Positions 51,420 through 59,353 of a DNA stretch of 64,000 nt are shown one piece after another. Below the pieces are notes generated by a model. It saw nothing but the letters and a program-made list of their open reading frames with translations, did no database searches and was not told the DNA's origin. Position 1 is the first letter of the stretch; every line of letters begins with the position of its first letter. The stretch comes from Flavobacterium frigidimaris (GTDB lineage Bacteria > Bacteroidota > Bacteroidia > Flavobacteriales > Flavobacteriaceae), in contig FQWG01000027.1 in the NCBI GenBank assembly GCA_900129595.1, positions 1-64,000 of the forward strand. Reading direction: 5' to 3'. Made by a program: the position numbers and the translations under genes.

Positions 51420-51588
51420 AATCAATAGCAGTTAAAATTAAAGTAAATGTTGGGGCAAATTCCTTAAATTATATTTTAGATAAATTGTTTTTGTTTCTTA
51501 TTCAAACTTATTCAATTTATCGGCTAACTGCAAAATTAATCGATGAACTACATGTTAATTTATTTTAAAAAAGTAAAAATCTTACAAA

Positions 51589-52233
51589 TTAAGAAGAAAG
51601 TCGCTCAATTTTCCATGAAAAATCAGATTGACTCTGATAACGAATCCTGTCATGCAATCTATTAGGCCTTCCCTGCCAGAATTCTACTTCAAGAGGAGTG
51701 ACTAAATATCCTCCCCAATTTTCAGGTCTCGGGATTGGTTTTCCTTCAAATTCTTTCTCTAATTTCTTCAGATTTTCCTCTAAGAAAGTTCTTGACGGAA
51801 TCACGTCACTTTGATGCGAAACAATTGCACCTAACTTACTTCCGTCCGGGCGGGAATCAAAATAGCCATCAGAAATATTTTCAGATGTTTTTTGTGCAAT
51901 ACCTTTTATAATTACCTGACGTTCCATCTCCTGCCAAAAAAAAGACAAGCATACATGAGGATTTGCAGCGATCGCTTTTCCTTTTTCTGAATCATAATTA
52001 GTATAGAAAATAAAACCTTCTTCTGAAAATTTCTTTAATAAAACTACTCTCGATTTCGGAAAAGCATCCAAGCCAATAGTCGAAATTGTCATGGCATTTA
52101 CTTCTCCGCCAGCACCGAACTCTTCTACTTCATGAAACCATCTGTTAAAAAGATTAATGGGATCTTCAGGAATATTCGTTTCTAATAATTCACTTTTCTC
52201 GTAAGATTTTCTATAATTGCTTAAATCACTCAT
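51589..52233 (-). CDS. pdxH: Pyridoxamine 5'-phosphate oxidase
   Basis: A 214-residue FMN enzyme that oxidises pyridoxamine or pyridoxine 5'-phosphate to pyridoxal 5'-phosphate. The conserved opening NYRKSYEKSELLE, the FMN-binding SRVVLLKKF and FYTNYDSEKGKAI, and the closing WQGRPNRLHDRIRY are all present. Length is standard. It lies 89 bases upstream of nothing obviously related; the next gene on the strand is rnz upstream of a junk-like AT spacer. Confidence 0.95.
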   Translation of the reverse strand: MSDLSNYRKSYEKSELLETNIPEDPINLFNRWFHEVEEFGAGGEVNAMTISTIGLDAFPKSRVVLLKKFSEEGFIFYTNYDSEKGKAIAANPHVCLSFFWQEMERQVIIKGIAQKTSENISDGYFDSRPDGSKLGAIVSHQSDVIPSRTFLEENLKKLEKEFEGKPIPRPENWGGYLVTPLEVEFWQGRPNRLHDRIRYQSQSDFSWKIERLSS

Positions 52234-52322
52234 TTTTTTAGATCTTTAGATTGTTAAACTGCTTAGATTGTTAGATTTTCTCTTAAACTGATAATTCATA
52301 ACTCTAAACTCATAACTTTTTT

Positions 52323-53228
52323 TTACCACTCAAAAGAAACTCCGTCATCTCCCAAAAGTACGTTAGGAAAAATTTCCTGGGCTTCTACTTTAAAACGTTC
52401 AATACCGTCATATCGTGTAGAATAATGCCCTAATACCAATTGTTTTGCATTTGCTTTAAGCGCAATTGTTGCTGCTTCTTTGGCAGTAGAATGCAATGTT
52501 TTTAGAGCTAAAGCAGCTTCTGATTCCAAAAAGGTAGATTCATGATATAAAACATCAACATCTTTTATAATCGGAATAATAGCTTCGTTGTAAACGGTAT
52601 CAGAGCAAAAGGCATAACTCAGTGCGGGAATAGGATCAAACGATAATTTTTCATTTTCGATTACTGTTCCGTCATCAAGTGTCACATCTCCACCCCCTTT
52701 TATTTTTTGATAATAAGCAGTATGAATATCGTATTGCTGAACAGCCTCAACATTTAGTTTTCGTTCTCCGGGTTTTTCCTGAAATAAGAATCCGTTGGTA
52801 TATACGCGATGTTTCAGCGGAATTGTTTTTACAATAACTCTGTTATCTTCAAAGATCACTTCGCTTTCTTTTGATTCCAGCTCATGAAAGAAAAGCTCGT
52901 AAGTGGTCCAGGAATTGGATAACTTTAGTTGTAAAGTAATAATTTCCTTTACTCCTTTTGGTCCGTAAATATGCAAATCAGTTGTACGGCCTAACAGGGC
53001 AAAAGTCGAAATAGTCCCTATTAATCCAAAAAAGTGATCACCGTGTAAATGCGAAATAAAAATGTGATTAATTTTCGAGAATTTAATCTTGTTTTTACGT
53101 AATTGTACCTGAGTTCCCTCGCCGCAATCAATTAAAAATAATCTGCTCTTAATTTCTAAAACCTGCGAAGTCGGGTTGGTAATTGTTCTGGGAGTCGCGG
53201 CATAACAGCCTAGTATGGTAAGTTTCAA
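52323..53228 (-). CDS. rnz: Ribonuclease Z
   Basis: A 301-residue zinc-dependent nuclease that trims tRNA 3' ends. The metallo-beta-lactamase motif HLHGDHFFGL, the GEGTQVQLR loop, the SDTVYNE aspartate and the HSTAKEAA and LGHYSTRY motifs are all present. Length matches short RNase Z. The small STAS-like gene lies 122 bases upstream, an arrangement I recall from other flavobacteria. Confidence 0.95.
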   Translation of the reverse strand: MKLTILGCYAATPRTITNPTSQVLEIKSRLFLIDCGEGTQVQLRKNKIKFSKINHIFISHLHGDHFFGLIGTISTFALLGRTTDLHIYGPKGVKEIITLQLKLSNSWTTYELFFHELESKESEVIFEDNRVIVKTIPLKHRVYTNGFLFQEKPGERKLNVEAVQQYDIHTAYYQKIKGGGDVTLDDGTVIENEKLSFDPIPALSYAFCSDTVYNEAIIPIIKDVDVLYHESTFLESEAALALKTLHSTAKEAATIALKANAKQLVLGHYSTRYDGIERFKVEAQEIFPNVLLGDDGVSFEW

Positions 53229-53350
53229 TTTTTGTTAATTCGTTTAATTGTTTATTTGTTCAATTGCAAAATTGGTAATTTGTTCCATCGCAAAATTGAT
53301 TAAACAGCGGAACGATTAACCGATTAAACTGCTAAACAACTAAACCAATT

Positions 53351-53683
53351 TTAAAACCCGAGGTCTCTTTCAATTTCTTCCATTTCGATAATATCGTGCG
53401 CTTCCAAAAGGGATGGAACAACAGTCAATTTATCCGAAACAGCATTAAAATCAAGATCTTCCACCACAATTACAAATGATTTTTTGGCTTTTTTTTGCTG
53501 TTTTACAAGTGGTAAAAAAAGCTTTAAATCTTTTTCAGACAAACCGGAGTCTGCTGATAAATCGATTATAATGTTTTGTTTTTCAAAGGTTTTAAATTGC
53601 TGCGTTACTTTTTCCAGAAAAGCATTAAAATCTCCCTGTGTATTTTTAATCGTAACGGTATGTCCTTTTTGATCTACTTTCAT
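53351..53683 (-). CDS. STAS-like small protein
   Basis: A 110-residue soluble protein. Its pattern (MKVDQKGHTVTIKNTQGDF, then IIIDLSADSGLSEKDLKLFLPLVKQQKKAKKSFVIVVE) fits a STAS/SpoIIAA-like alpha-beta fold, but there is no conserved serine for phosphorylation. Sometimes mislabelled ribonuclease Z because of its neighbour. Start at 53683, the first ATG. Function unknown. Confidence 0.7.
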   Translation of the reverse strand: MKVDQKGHTVTIKNTQGDFNAFLEKVTQQFKTFEKQNIIIDLSADSGLSEKDLKLFLPLVKQQKKAKKSFVIVVEDLDFNAVSDKLTVVPSLLEAHDIIEMEEIERDLGF

Positions 53684-53760
53684 CTTCTTATTTATAGGCA
53701 CTGTTGTGAGAGCTAAGGTACGAAGTTTTTTTATTTTTTGTTTCAGGTTTGTTAGACTGA

Positions 53761-53815
53761 ACGGAGTCGAAGCCCTTTTTAACTTACAAGCCTTCGACTC
53801 CGCTCAGGATGACAA
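53761..53815. repeat. Inverted repeat (cggagtcgaag) with shared 23-base segment
   Basis: Arms 53762-53772 and 53792-53802 pair perfectly over 11 bases. The 23 bases from 53793 to 53815 are identical to 13361-13383. Confidence 0.75.
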
Positions 53816-53871
53816 CTGTGGTATGAGACATTGTTAATACTGAAAACTGCGCCCCAAACTGAAAACTAAAA

Positions 53872-54798
53872 CTATTGAATCTTAGACGCCAAAAGATAAA
53901 TCACCGCCATTCTGATCGCTACACCATTTTCGACCTGATTCAAAATCACAGAATGATCTGAGTCGGCTACTTCAGAAGTTATCTCTACTCCTCTGTTGAT
54001 TGGTCCGGGGTGCATGATGACAATTTCTTTTCCAAGGGAATCTAATAAAGATTTGTCTACTCCGTATTGTTGCGCATATTCACGTGTTGACGGGAAAAAA
54101 TTCACATCCATACGTTCGTTTTGTACGCGAAGCATATTCGCTACGTCACACCATTCTAAAGCTTTTCTTAAATTGGGCTCAACTGTAACTCCAAGCGATT
54201 CGATATATCTTGGGATTAATGTTTTTGGTCCGCAAACTTTTACTTCGGCACCTTGCATTTGCAAAGCATATATGTTGGACAAGGCCACTCTCGAATGCAG
54301 AATATCGCCTACAATAACTACTTTTTTTCCGGCTACATCGCCTAATTTTTCTCTTATTGAATAACTGTCAAGCAAAGCCTGCGTAGGATGTTCGTGTGCA
54401 CCGTCTCCGGCGTTTACAATACTGGCTTTGACATTTTTGGATAAAAAATAAGCCGCTCCGGGATTGGAGTGGCGCATTACAACCATGTCTACTTTCATGG
54501 AAAGGATATTATTTACAGTATCGATCAGGGTTTCTCCTTTTTTAACCGAAGACTGAGCTGCCGAAAAACTGATAACATCAGCAGATAATCGTTTTTGAGC
54601 CAACTCGAACGAAAGTTTTGTTCTGGTACTATTCTCAAAGAAAATATTGGCAATGGTAATATCTCGTAATGAAGGAACTTTTTTAATAGGTCTGTTAATG
54701 ACTTCTTTAAAATGATCGGCAGTTTCAAAAATCAGGTTAATATCATTCTCGTTGATGTATTTTATTCCTAATAAATGATTTACGCTTAATTCTTTCAT
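53872..54798 (-). CDS. pyrB: Aspartate carbamoyltransferase catalytic subunit
   Basis: A 308-residue enzyme of pyrimidine synthesis joining carbamoyl phosphate and aspartate. The carbamoyl-phosphate motif FFENSTRTKLSFE, the SSVKKGETL loop, DGAHEHPTQALLD and the MHPGPINRGVEI motif are intact. No regulatory subunit gene lies adjacent, in keeping with class B/C types. It is transcribed with, and downstream of, the DUF6891 gene and pyrR. Confidence 0.95.
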   Translation of the reverse strand: MKELSVNHLLGIKYINENDINLIFETADHFKEVINRPIKKVPSLRDITIANIFFENSTRTKLSFELAQKRLSADVISFSAAQSSVKKGETLIDTVNNILSMKVDMVVMRHSNPGAAYFLSKNVKASIVNAGDGAHEHPTQALLDSYSIREKLGDVAGKKVVIVGDILHSRVALSNIYALQMQGAEVKVCGPKTLIPRYIESLGVTVEPNLRKALEWCDVANMLRVQNERMDVNFFPSTREYAQQYGVDKSLLDSLGKEIVIMHPGPINRGVEITSEVADSDHSVILNQVENGVAIRMAVIYLLASKIQ

Positions 54799-54883
54799 TT
54801 TTATTTCTTTAATATTTATTTGTCAAATTCATGAATTTCTGAAAATATTCAGTTCTTCAATGCTTCTAAAAAAGAGAAGCTGC

Positions 54884-55525
54884 TTATTGAACCATTCTGT
54901 CTACAACTTCACTGTAATCCTGGAGGTCTCTTGCGTCTTCATCAAAAATCTTTTGCCATCTGAAACCCGGAATTTCAATTTTTGTTCTGGCAGAGCCGTC
55001 CCATTTTATTTTAAAATCGTTGTTTATTAAAACTTCGGCTACTACTTTCCCTACTTCTATTGTTGTTGCATCATCAGAATTATCTACTTTCTGAAAAGCG
55101 ATAAACAAACTTGGATTTTCAACTGCAATTGCTCTCGCTAAATCCTGTTCGTGATAAAAGCAATAACCGTCTGATTCTACTTCATTTTCCTGAAGTTCTC
55201 TTTCCACTTCAACTACTTCATATTCACCGTCAGTTGTAGTGTAACCTGCGTTGTGAAGTGCGACGATGTTTTCATCACCTAATTCATCAAACGCATTTAT
55301 TAGCCTTTCAGTATCTGTCGGGCTTTCCCATTGTTTACTTTCTGACAATAACTTTTGGTATTCTTCCCTTATTTTATCGAAAGCCCACTCTTCTGAGATT
55401 TCATCTGCAAATTCGTTGTCTTCAATTTCTTCTATAATGTTCTCCTGAATCTCATCAAGAGAAAGAAATCCCATTCTTACCTGATTAAAAATGGATTCAT
55501 AAATAAACGCTTCATTCTCTGTCAT
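54884..55525 (-). CDS. DUF6891-like acidic protein
   Basis: A 213-residue acidic cytosolic protein resembling the DUF6891 family. The N-terminal helix region is very rich in Glu (IQENIIEEIEDNEFADEISEE); the C-terminal half carries EVESDGYCFYHEQDLARAI and FKIKWDGSARTKIEIPGFRWQK. No enzymatic motif was recognised. It sits between pyrR (107 bases upstream) and pyrB (85 bases downstream) on the same strand, which may be chance or may tie it to nucleotide metabolism. Confidence 0.65.
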   Translation of the reverse strand: MTENEAFIYESIFNQVRMGFLSLDEIQENIIEEIEDNEFADEISEEWAFDKIREEYQKLLSESKQWESPTDTERLINAFDELGDENIVALHNAGYTTTDGEYEVVEVERELQENEVESDGYCFYHEQDLARAIAVENPSLFIAFQKVDNSDDATTIEVGKVVAEVLINNDFKIKWDGSARTKIEIPGFRWQKIFDEDARDLQDYSEVVDRMVQ

Positions 55526-55632
55526 ATTTTTTTGTTTAATCGTTTATTTGTTGATTTGTTTAAGCGTTTATTTGCTATACCGGTAATCGTTTCCTTCCTA
55601 TTAAGCAATTAAATAAATCACCGATTAAACTT

Positions 55633-56172
55633 TTAATTCGTTATCAAATAAACGGCATCCTCGCCTTCATTCTCTTTCCAGCTTACTTTTACTTTTTCGC
55701 CATTGATAGCATCTACCTGACGGCCACGATAATCGGGCTGAATAGGTAAATTACGGCTAAAACGTCTGTCGATTAACACTAACAATTCGATTTCTGATGG
55801 TCGCCCAAAAGACTGAATTGCGGTCAAAGCAGAACGTATGCTTCGTCCGGTAAACAATACGTCATCGATAAAAATGACTTTCTTGTTTTCGACTATAAAA
55901 TTTATTTGTGTTTTATTGGCTTCCAGCGGTTTATCAGTACGACGAAAATCATCTCTAAAAAAAGTGATGTCCAGATATCCTAAAGAAATCTCCGGAACCT
56001 GGTATTCGTTTTCTAATATTTGTTTTAAACGTTCAGCTAAAAAAACGCCTCTTGGCTGAATCCCAACCAAAATAGTATCCGAGAAATCAAGGTGTTTTTC
56101 GATTAACTGACAAGCCAAACGATGGAGTATGATAGTAACTTCTTTTGAATTAAGTAATACTTTTTGGCTCAT
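55633..56172 (-). CDS. pyrR: PyrR-like bifunctional regulator/uracil phosphoribosyltransferase
   Basis: A 179-residue phosphoribosyltransferase of the PyrR type. The PRPP-binding loop VIFIDDVLFTGRSIRSAL, the opening IILHRLACQLIE and VGIQPRGVFLA are typical. In Gram-positive bacteria PyrR controls pyr mRNA attenuation; no attenuator was found upstream of pyrB here, so only the catalytic role is safe. Start at 56172 (MSQKVLLN), preceded by a -7 element that excludes the longer frame. Confidence 0.9.
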   Translation of the reverse strand: MSQKVLLNSKEVTIILHRLACQLIEKHLDFSDTILVGIQPRGVFLAERLKQILENEYQVPEISLGYLDITFFRDDFRRTDKPLEANKTQINFIVENKKVIFIDDVLFTGRSIRSALTAIQSFGRPSEIELLVLIDRRFSRNLPIQPDYRGRQVDAINGEKVKVSWKENEGEDAVYLITN

Positions 56173-56196
56173 AATTAAGTGTAATGTTTGGTTGGG

Positions 56197-56204
56197 CAAA
56201 TATA
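56197..56204 (-). promoter_or_regulatory. -7 promoter element for the pyrR operon
   Basis: On the minus strand TATATTTG matches TAnnTTTG, 24 bases before the pyrR ATG. Confidence 0.6.
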
Positions 56205-56353
56205 CGAAATCAGAATTTATTTGTTGGGGTGTTGAGTGGGGAAATATTTTTTTATTGAAATGAAAGTATCTTGGGTTTGAAGTAGAATTGTTTTTAGATA
56301 ACTTTTATATTTTAATTTACGGTTTTCCGTATAAATTTTCAATTATATATTTC

Positions 56354-56361
56354 TATTTTTG
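56354..56361 (+). promoter_or_regulatory. Possible -7 promoter element for the PARIS-like pair
   Basis: TATTTTTG matches TAnnTTTG, 67 bases before the ATG at 56429. A weaker TATATTTA lies at 56398-56405. Confidence 0.4.
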
Positions 56362-56428
56362 AAACAAATAAATATTTAATAATCTATTATATCATATTAT
56401 ATTTAGGATAATTTTTAAAGGAAACTAT

Positions 56429-57799
56429 ATGCTAAAAACTAGAATTACCAGATTTAAAATTTCAAAACTATTTGGATATCAGGATGTTGATATCGATTTT
56501 AATGATCGTTACAAAATTTTAGTTGGAGAAAATGGATTAGGAAAAACTACTATCCTTAATGCTTTATATTTTATTTTAGATAAAAAATTCAATAAACTAA
56601 ATAATTTAAAATTTGAGTCAATAGAAATAGTTTTTGGTAACAAAAGTAAAATATCATTTACTAAGAGTGATCTAAACTTTTTTGTAGAGGGCAGAAGCAG
56701 GAATCAGGAAAGTCATTTCTTTCAATTATTGCGAGATAAAATCACAAAAGATAATGTTGATACATTTAAAAAGATAATTTTAGATAAAAATGTTAGTGAA
56801 TTAACTAAAAGAATAGCTGTTAGCGAGCAACTGAATAAAATTGATATTAAAATAAATGCTCCAACAAAATTCATATATGATAATATAACCAAATTTATAG
56901 AAGAATTTGAAGCAATAAATTTTCAAAGGGTAGTAGATGTTTTAGATCTAAATATTTCATCTAAAATTTTATATTTCCCAACGTATCGAAGAATAGAATC
57001 TCATATTGAAACCCTTAAAGTAAAACGAAATTCACATAATATCATTCCTAAGTGGGATGATGACGATGACTTTTCTAATTCAAATTTTGACGATAATTTA
57101 AAATTCGGAATGGAAGATGTCATGGAACGCATTGAAAATTTAACAGAAGAAATTAGGGAAATGTCTCTATTAGGTTTTTCAAAAATTACAGGAGATCTAT
57201 TAAGTCAACTATCTAATGAATTTAAAAATTATACACTAAAAAACAAAGTCGATAATAAAAAATTACAGATTATTCTTGACAGAGTTGGCAATTCTATAAG
57301 CGAAATTGACAAGGAGAACATAAAAAATTATATAAAATCAGGAGATAAAAATAATAAGGGATTACTGTACTTGATTGATAAATTAATTGATTTATACAAC
57401 GAACAAGAAACACTTGATGTTTCTATCAAAAATTTTGCTGAAACGTGCAATAAGTATTTGAACTTAAAACAATTTATTTATGATGAAAGTTCTGTAACGC
57501 TAAAAATTTTTAGAGTTAATGCGAATGATGAAATTGAACTAGAACAATTATCATCAGGAGAAAAACAGATAGTTTCACTTTTTTCTAAAATTTATCTAGA
57601 GCTAGACAAATCTTTTATTATACTATTTGATGAGCCAGAACTTTCGCTATCAATTTATTGGCAACAAAGGTTATTATCAGATATTTTAGATTCAAAAAAG
57701 TGTAGCTTCTTACTTACAGTAACTCATTCACCATTTATTTATGATAACCAAATGGAAAATTATGCATTTGGTTTAACTGACTATATTAAATTTAACTAA
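56429..57799 (+). CDS. ariA: ABC-type AAA ATPase, probable AriA of a PARIS anti-phage system
   Basis: A 456-residue SMC/Rad50-like ATPase. Walker A GENGLGKT (33-40), signature LSSGEKQ (about 373-379), Walker B FIILFDEPELSLS (about 393-405) and the H-loop THSPF near the C-terminus are all present, with a helical insertion between. It is directly followed (TAA|ATG) by a DUF4435 protein. That pair, ABC ATPase plus DUF4435, defines PARIS, in which AriA senses phage anti-restriction proteins such as Ocr and releases AriB. The DNA is very AT-rich (16 G+C in the 60 bases from 57241). A generic OLD-like ATPase remains possible, but the neighbour argues for PARIS. Confidence 0.85.
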   Translation: MLKTRITRFKISKLFGYQDVDIDFNDRYKILVGENGLGKTTILNALYFILDKKFNKLNNLKFESIEIVFGNKSKISFTKSDLNFFVEGRSRNQESHFFQLLRDKITKDNVDTFKKIILDKNVSELTKRIAVSEQLNKIDIKINAPTKFIYDNITKFIEEFEAINFQRVVDVLDLNISSKILYFPTYRRIESHIETLKVKRNSHNIIPKWDDDDDFSNSNFDDNLKFGMEDVMERIENLTEEIREMSLLGFSKITGDLLSQLSNEFKNYTLKNKVDNKKLQIILDRVGNSISEIDKENIKNYIKSGDKNNKGLLYLIDKLIDLYNEQETLDVSIKNFAETCNKYLNLKQFIYDESSVTLKIFRVNANDEIELEQLSSGEKQIVSLFSKIYLELDKSFIILFDEPELSLSIYWQQRLLSDILDSKKCSFLLTVTHSPFIYDNQMENYAFGLTDYIKFN

Positions 57800-58687
57800 A
57801 TGCAACCAAAGGATTTATTAAACAAAGCGAAATCTCCTAAAGTAGCTTTTCATAGGTTTGTTCTTTTACATAGAAAAGAACATAGTGCCGATCTATTTTG
57901 CTTCTTTGAAGGATCTGATTCTCAATATTATTTCCCAAGAATAAATATTTACAATCAAAACCACCACCCTATAATTTGCGGAAACAAAAAAGCGGTTTTT
58001 GAGGTATATGATTTTATTAAATTTAAGTATCCAAATTATAAAACCTCCTTTTTTGTCGATTCAGATTTCGACGAAAAGAATGAAAAAGTTGGTTTATATA
58101 CAACATGTGGTTATTCCATAGAAAATTTTTACTGTACTGAAAATGTAATAAATAGAATTTTAAAAAATGAATTTTTCCTTAAAATTACAGATTCAGAATA
58201 CATAAAATTAATGGATTTATTCAACCAAAGACAAAAAGAGTTTCATCAAGCAACTAGTTTATTTAATTTATGGTATTTCTCCGCAAAAGAAAAAGCAAAA
58301 GCCCTAAATCAATCAACTAATGTTAGCTTAGATGAAAAATTTCCTAAGGATTTTATTACTTTTTCATTTAATTCTATTACTTCAAACTATTCGCTTGAAG
58401 ATATTAAAGAAAAATATCCTAATGCCATTGATGTCACGGAAGAAGATTTAAATAAAAACAGAGAGTTCTTTTTTTCCAAAGAACCGACTTTAAGATTTAG
58501 AGGAAAATATGAAATTGAATTCATTATAAAATATATAAACTTTATTATAAATGATGCAAATACAACAAAAGCCATATTAAAGAAAAAAACTAAATTTAAA
58601 ATAGATTCTGCTTTAGTTTTAACTCAACTTTCTCAATATGCCGAAACTACGAGCAATCTTATTAATTTTCTAAAAACTTGTGCCTAA
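57800..58687 (+). CDS. ariB: DUF4435 TOPRIM-type nuclease, probable AriB of a PARIS anti-phage system
   Basis: A 295-residue protein with the DUF4435 motifs: FFEGSDSQYY (Glu37, Asp40), FFVDSDFD (Asp87, Asp89) and YSIENFY (Glu108). Their spacing is that of a TOPRIM metal site. In the studied E. coli PARIS, AriB is released from AriA after detection of a viral anti-restriction protein and cleaves tRNA-Lys, stopping the infected cell. All acidic residues expected at the site seem kept here. It begins immediately after the AriA stop codon, so the two are translated together. Target in this organism is unknown. Confidence 0.83.
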   Translation: MQPKDLLNKAKSPKVAFHRFVLLHRKEHSADLFCFFEGSDSQYYFPRINIYNQNHHPIICGNKKAVFEVYDFIKFKYPNYKTSFFVDSDFDEKNEKVGLYTTCGYSIENFYCTENVINRILKNEFFLKITDSEYIKLMDLFNQRQKEFHQATSLFNLWYFSAKEKAKALNQSTNVSLDEKFPKDFITFSFNSITSNYSLEDIKEKYPNAIDVTEEDLNKNREFFFSKEPTLRFRGKYEIEFIIKYINFIINDANTTKAILKKKTKFKIDSALVLTQLSQYAETTSNLINFLKTCA

Positions 58688-58726
58688 TTTTCTATTACCA
58701 AAATACAAGTAAAAAGCTATAAAACC

Positions 58727-59122
58727 ATGAAAGTAAAAGTCATAGGAATTCCAGTTCAAGACCAAGAAAAGGCATTACAATTTTATACTACAAAATTAGG
58801 TTTTATTAAAAAACATGATATGCCTTTAGGCGAAGGCAACAGATGGTTAACGGTAGTTTCTAAAGATGAACCAGATGGCATTGAAGTTTTATTAGAACCA
58901 TCACCTAATCATTTTGAACCTTCAAAAACGTATCAAAAAGCGCTGTTTAAAGCCGGAATTCCGTACACGCAATTTAATGTAGATAATCTCCAGGAAGAAT
59001 ATGATCGTCTTGTACATCTTGGCGTAGAATTTAGCATGAAACCAACTGAAATGGGAAATGTAAAAATTGCTATTCTGGATGATACTTGCGGGAATAAAAT
59101 TCAGCTTATTGAGATGTTATAA
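58727..59122 (+). CDS. VOC-family (glyoxalase-like) protein
   Basis: A 131-residue protein with the paired beta-alpha-beta-beta-beta units of the vicinal oxygen chelate fold: IGIPVQDQEKALQFYTTKLGF and the closing IAILDDTCGNKIQLIEM. Such proteins include glyoxalases, dioxygenases and antibiotic-binding proteins; substrate cannot be predicted. It lies 39 bases after ariB on the same strand. That may be chance, as these genes are common everywhere, and its base composition is closer to that of the housekeeping genes. Confidence 0.85.
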   Translation: MKVKVIGIPVQDQEKALQFYTTKLGFIKKHDMPLGEGNRWLTVVSKDEPDGIEVLLEPSPNHFEPSKTYQKALFKAGIPYTQFNVDNLQEEYDRLVHLGVEFSMKPTEMGNVKIAILDDTCGNKIQLIEML

Positions 59123-59181
59123 CGATTCATTCTTCTACTGGATTAATCCCGAAGCCTCGGGACAGCCCTACAATATGGGTC

Positions 59182-59199
59182 GAGCCTATGGCTCTTTTT
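59182..59199 (+). terminator. Terminator after the VOC gene
   Basis: Short stem GAGCC-tat-GGCTC followed by five T. A second hairpin tcccgaagcctcggga lies just before (59148-59163). Confidence 0.65.
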
Positions 59200-59321
59200 G
59201 AATATCTTGATATCCTTTAAGATTAATCAAAATCATAGAACTTTTGAATTAAAATATATAGCACTTTTTTTAAAAACTAATAATTGTTGAAATAAAATCG
59301 ACTACAATCATTCATATTTAT

Positions 59322-59329
59322 TACTTTTG
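59322..59329 (+). promoter_or_regulatory. -7 promoter element of the Fic gene
   Basis: TACTTTTG matches TAnnTTTG. It overlaps the first operator-like repeat (59328) by two bases. Confidence 0.6.
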
Positions 59330-59353
59330 ATAGTATCAAATGATAGTATCAAA
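59328..59353 (+). promoter_or_regulatory. Tandem 13-bp operator-like repeat at the Fic gene start
   Basis: TGATAGTATCAAA occurs twice in a row (59328-59340 and 59341-59353) with the ATG directly after. Each copy is nearly palindromic (TGATAgTATCA). Overlap with the -7 element and start codon suggests autorepression. Confidence 0.65.

Noticed and set aside
53351-53683. Second ribonuclease Z gene
   Set aside because: It has no metal-binding histidines and reads as a STAS-like fold; the label would come only from its neighbour.
56429-58687. Septu, Gabija or AbiL system instead of PARIS
   Set aside because: The second protein has no HNH or UvrD-helicase motif and fits DUF4435 rather than RloB, so PARIS is the best match.
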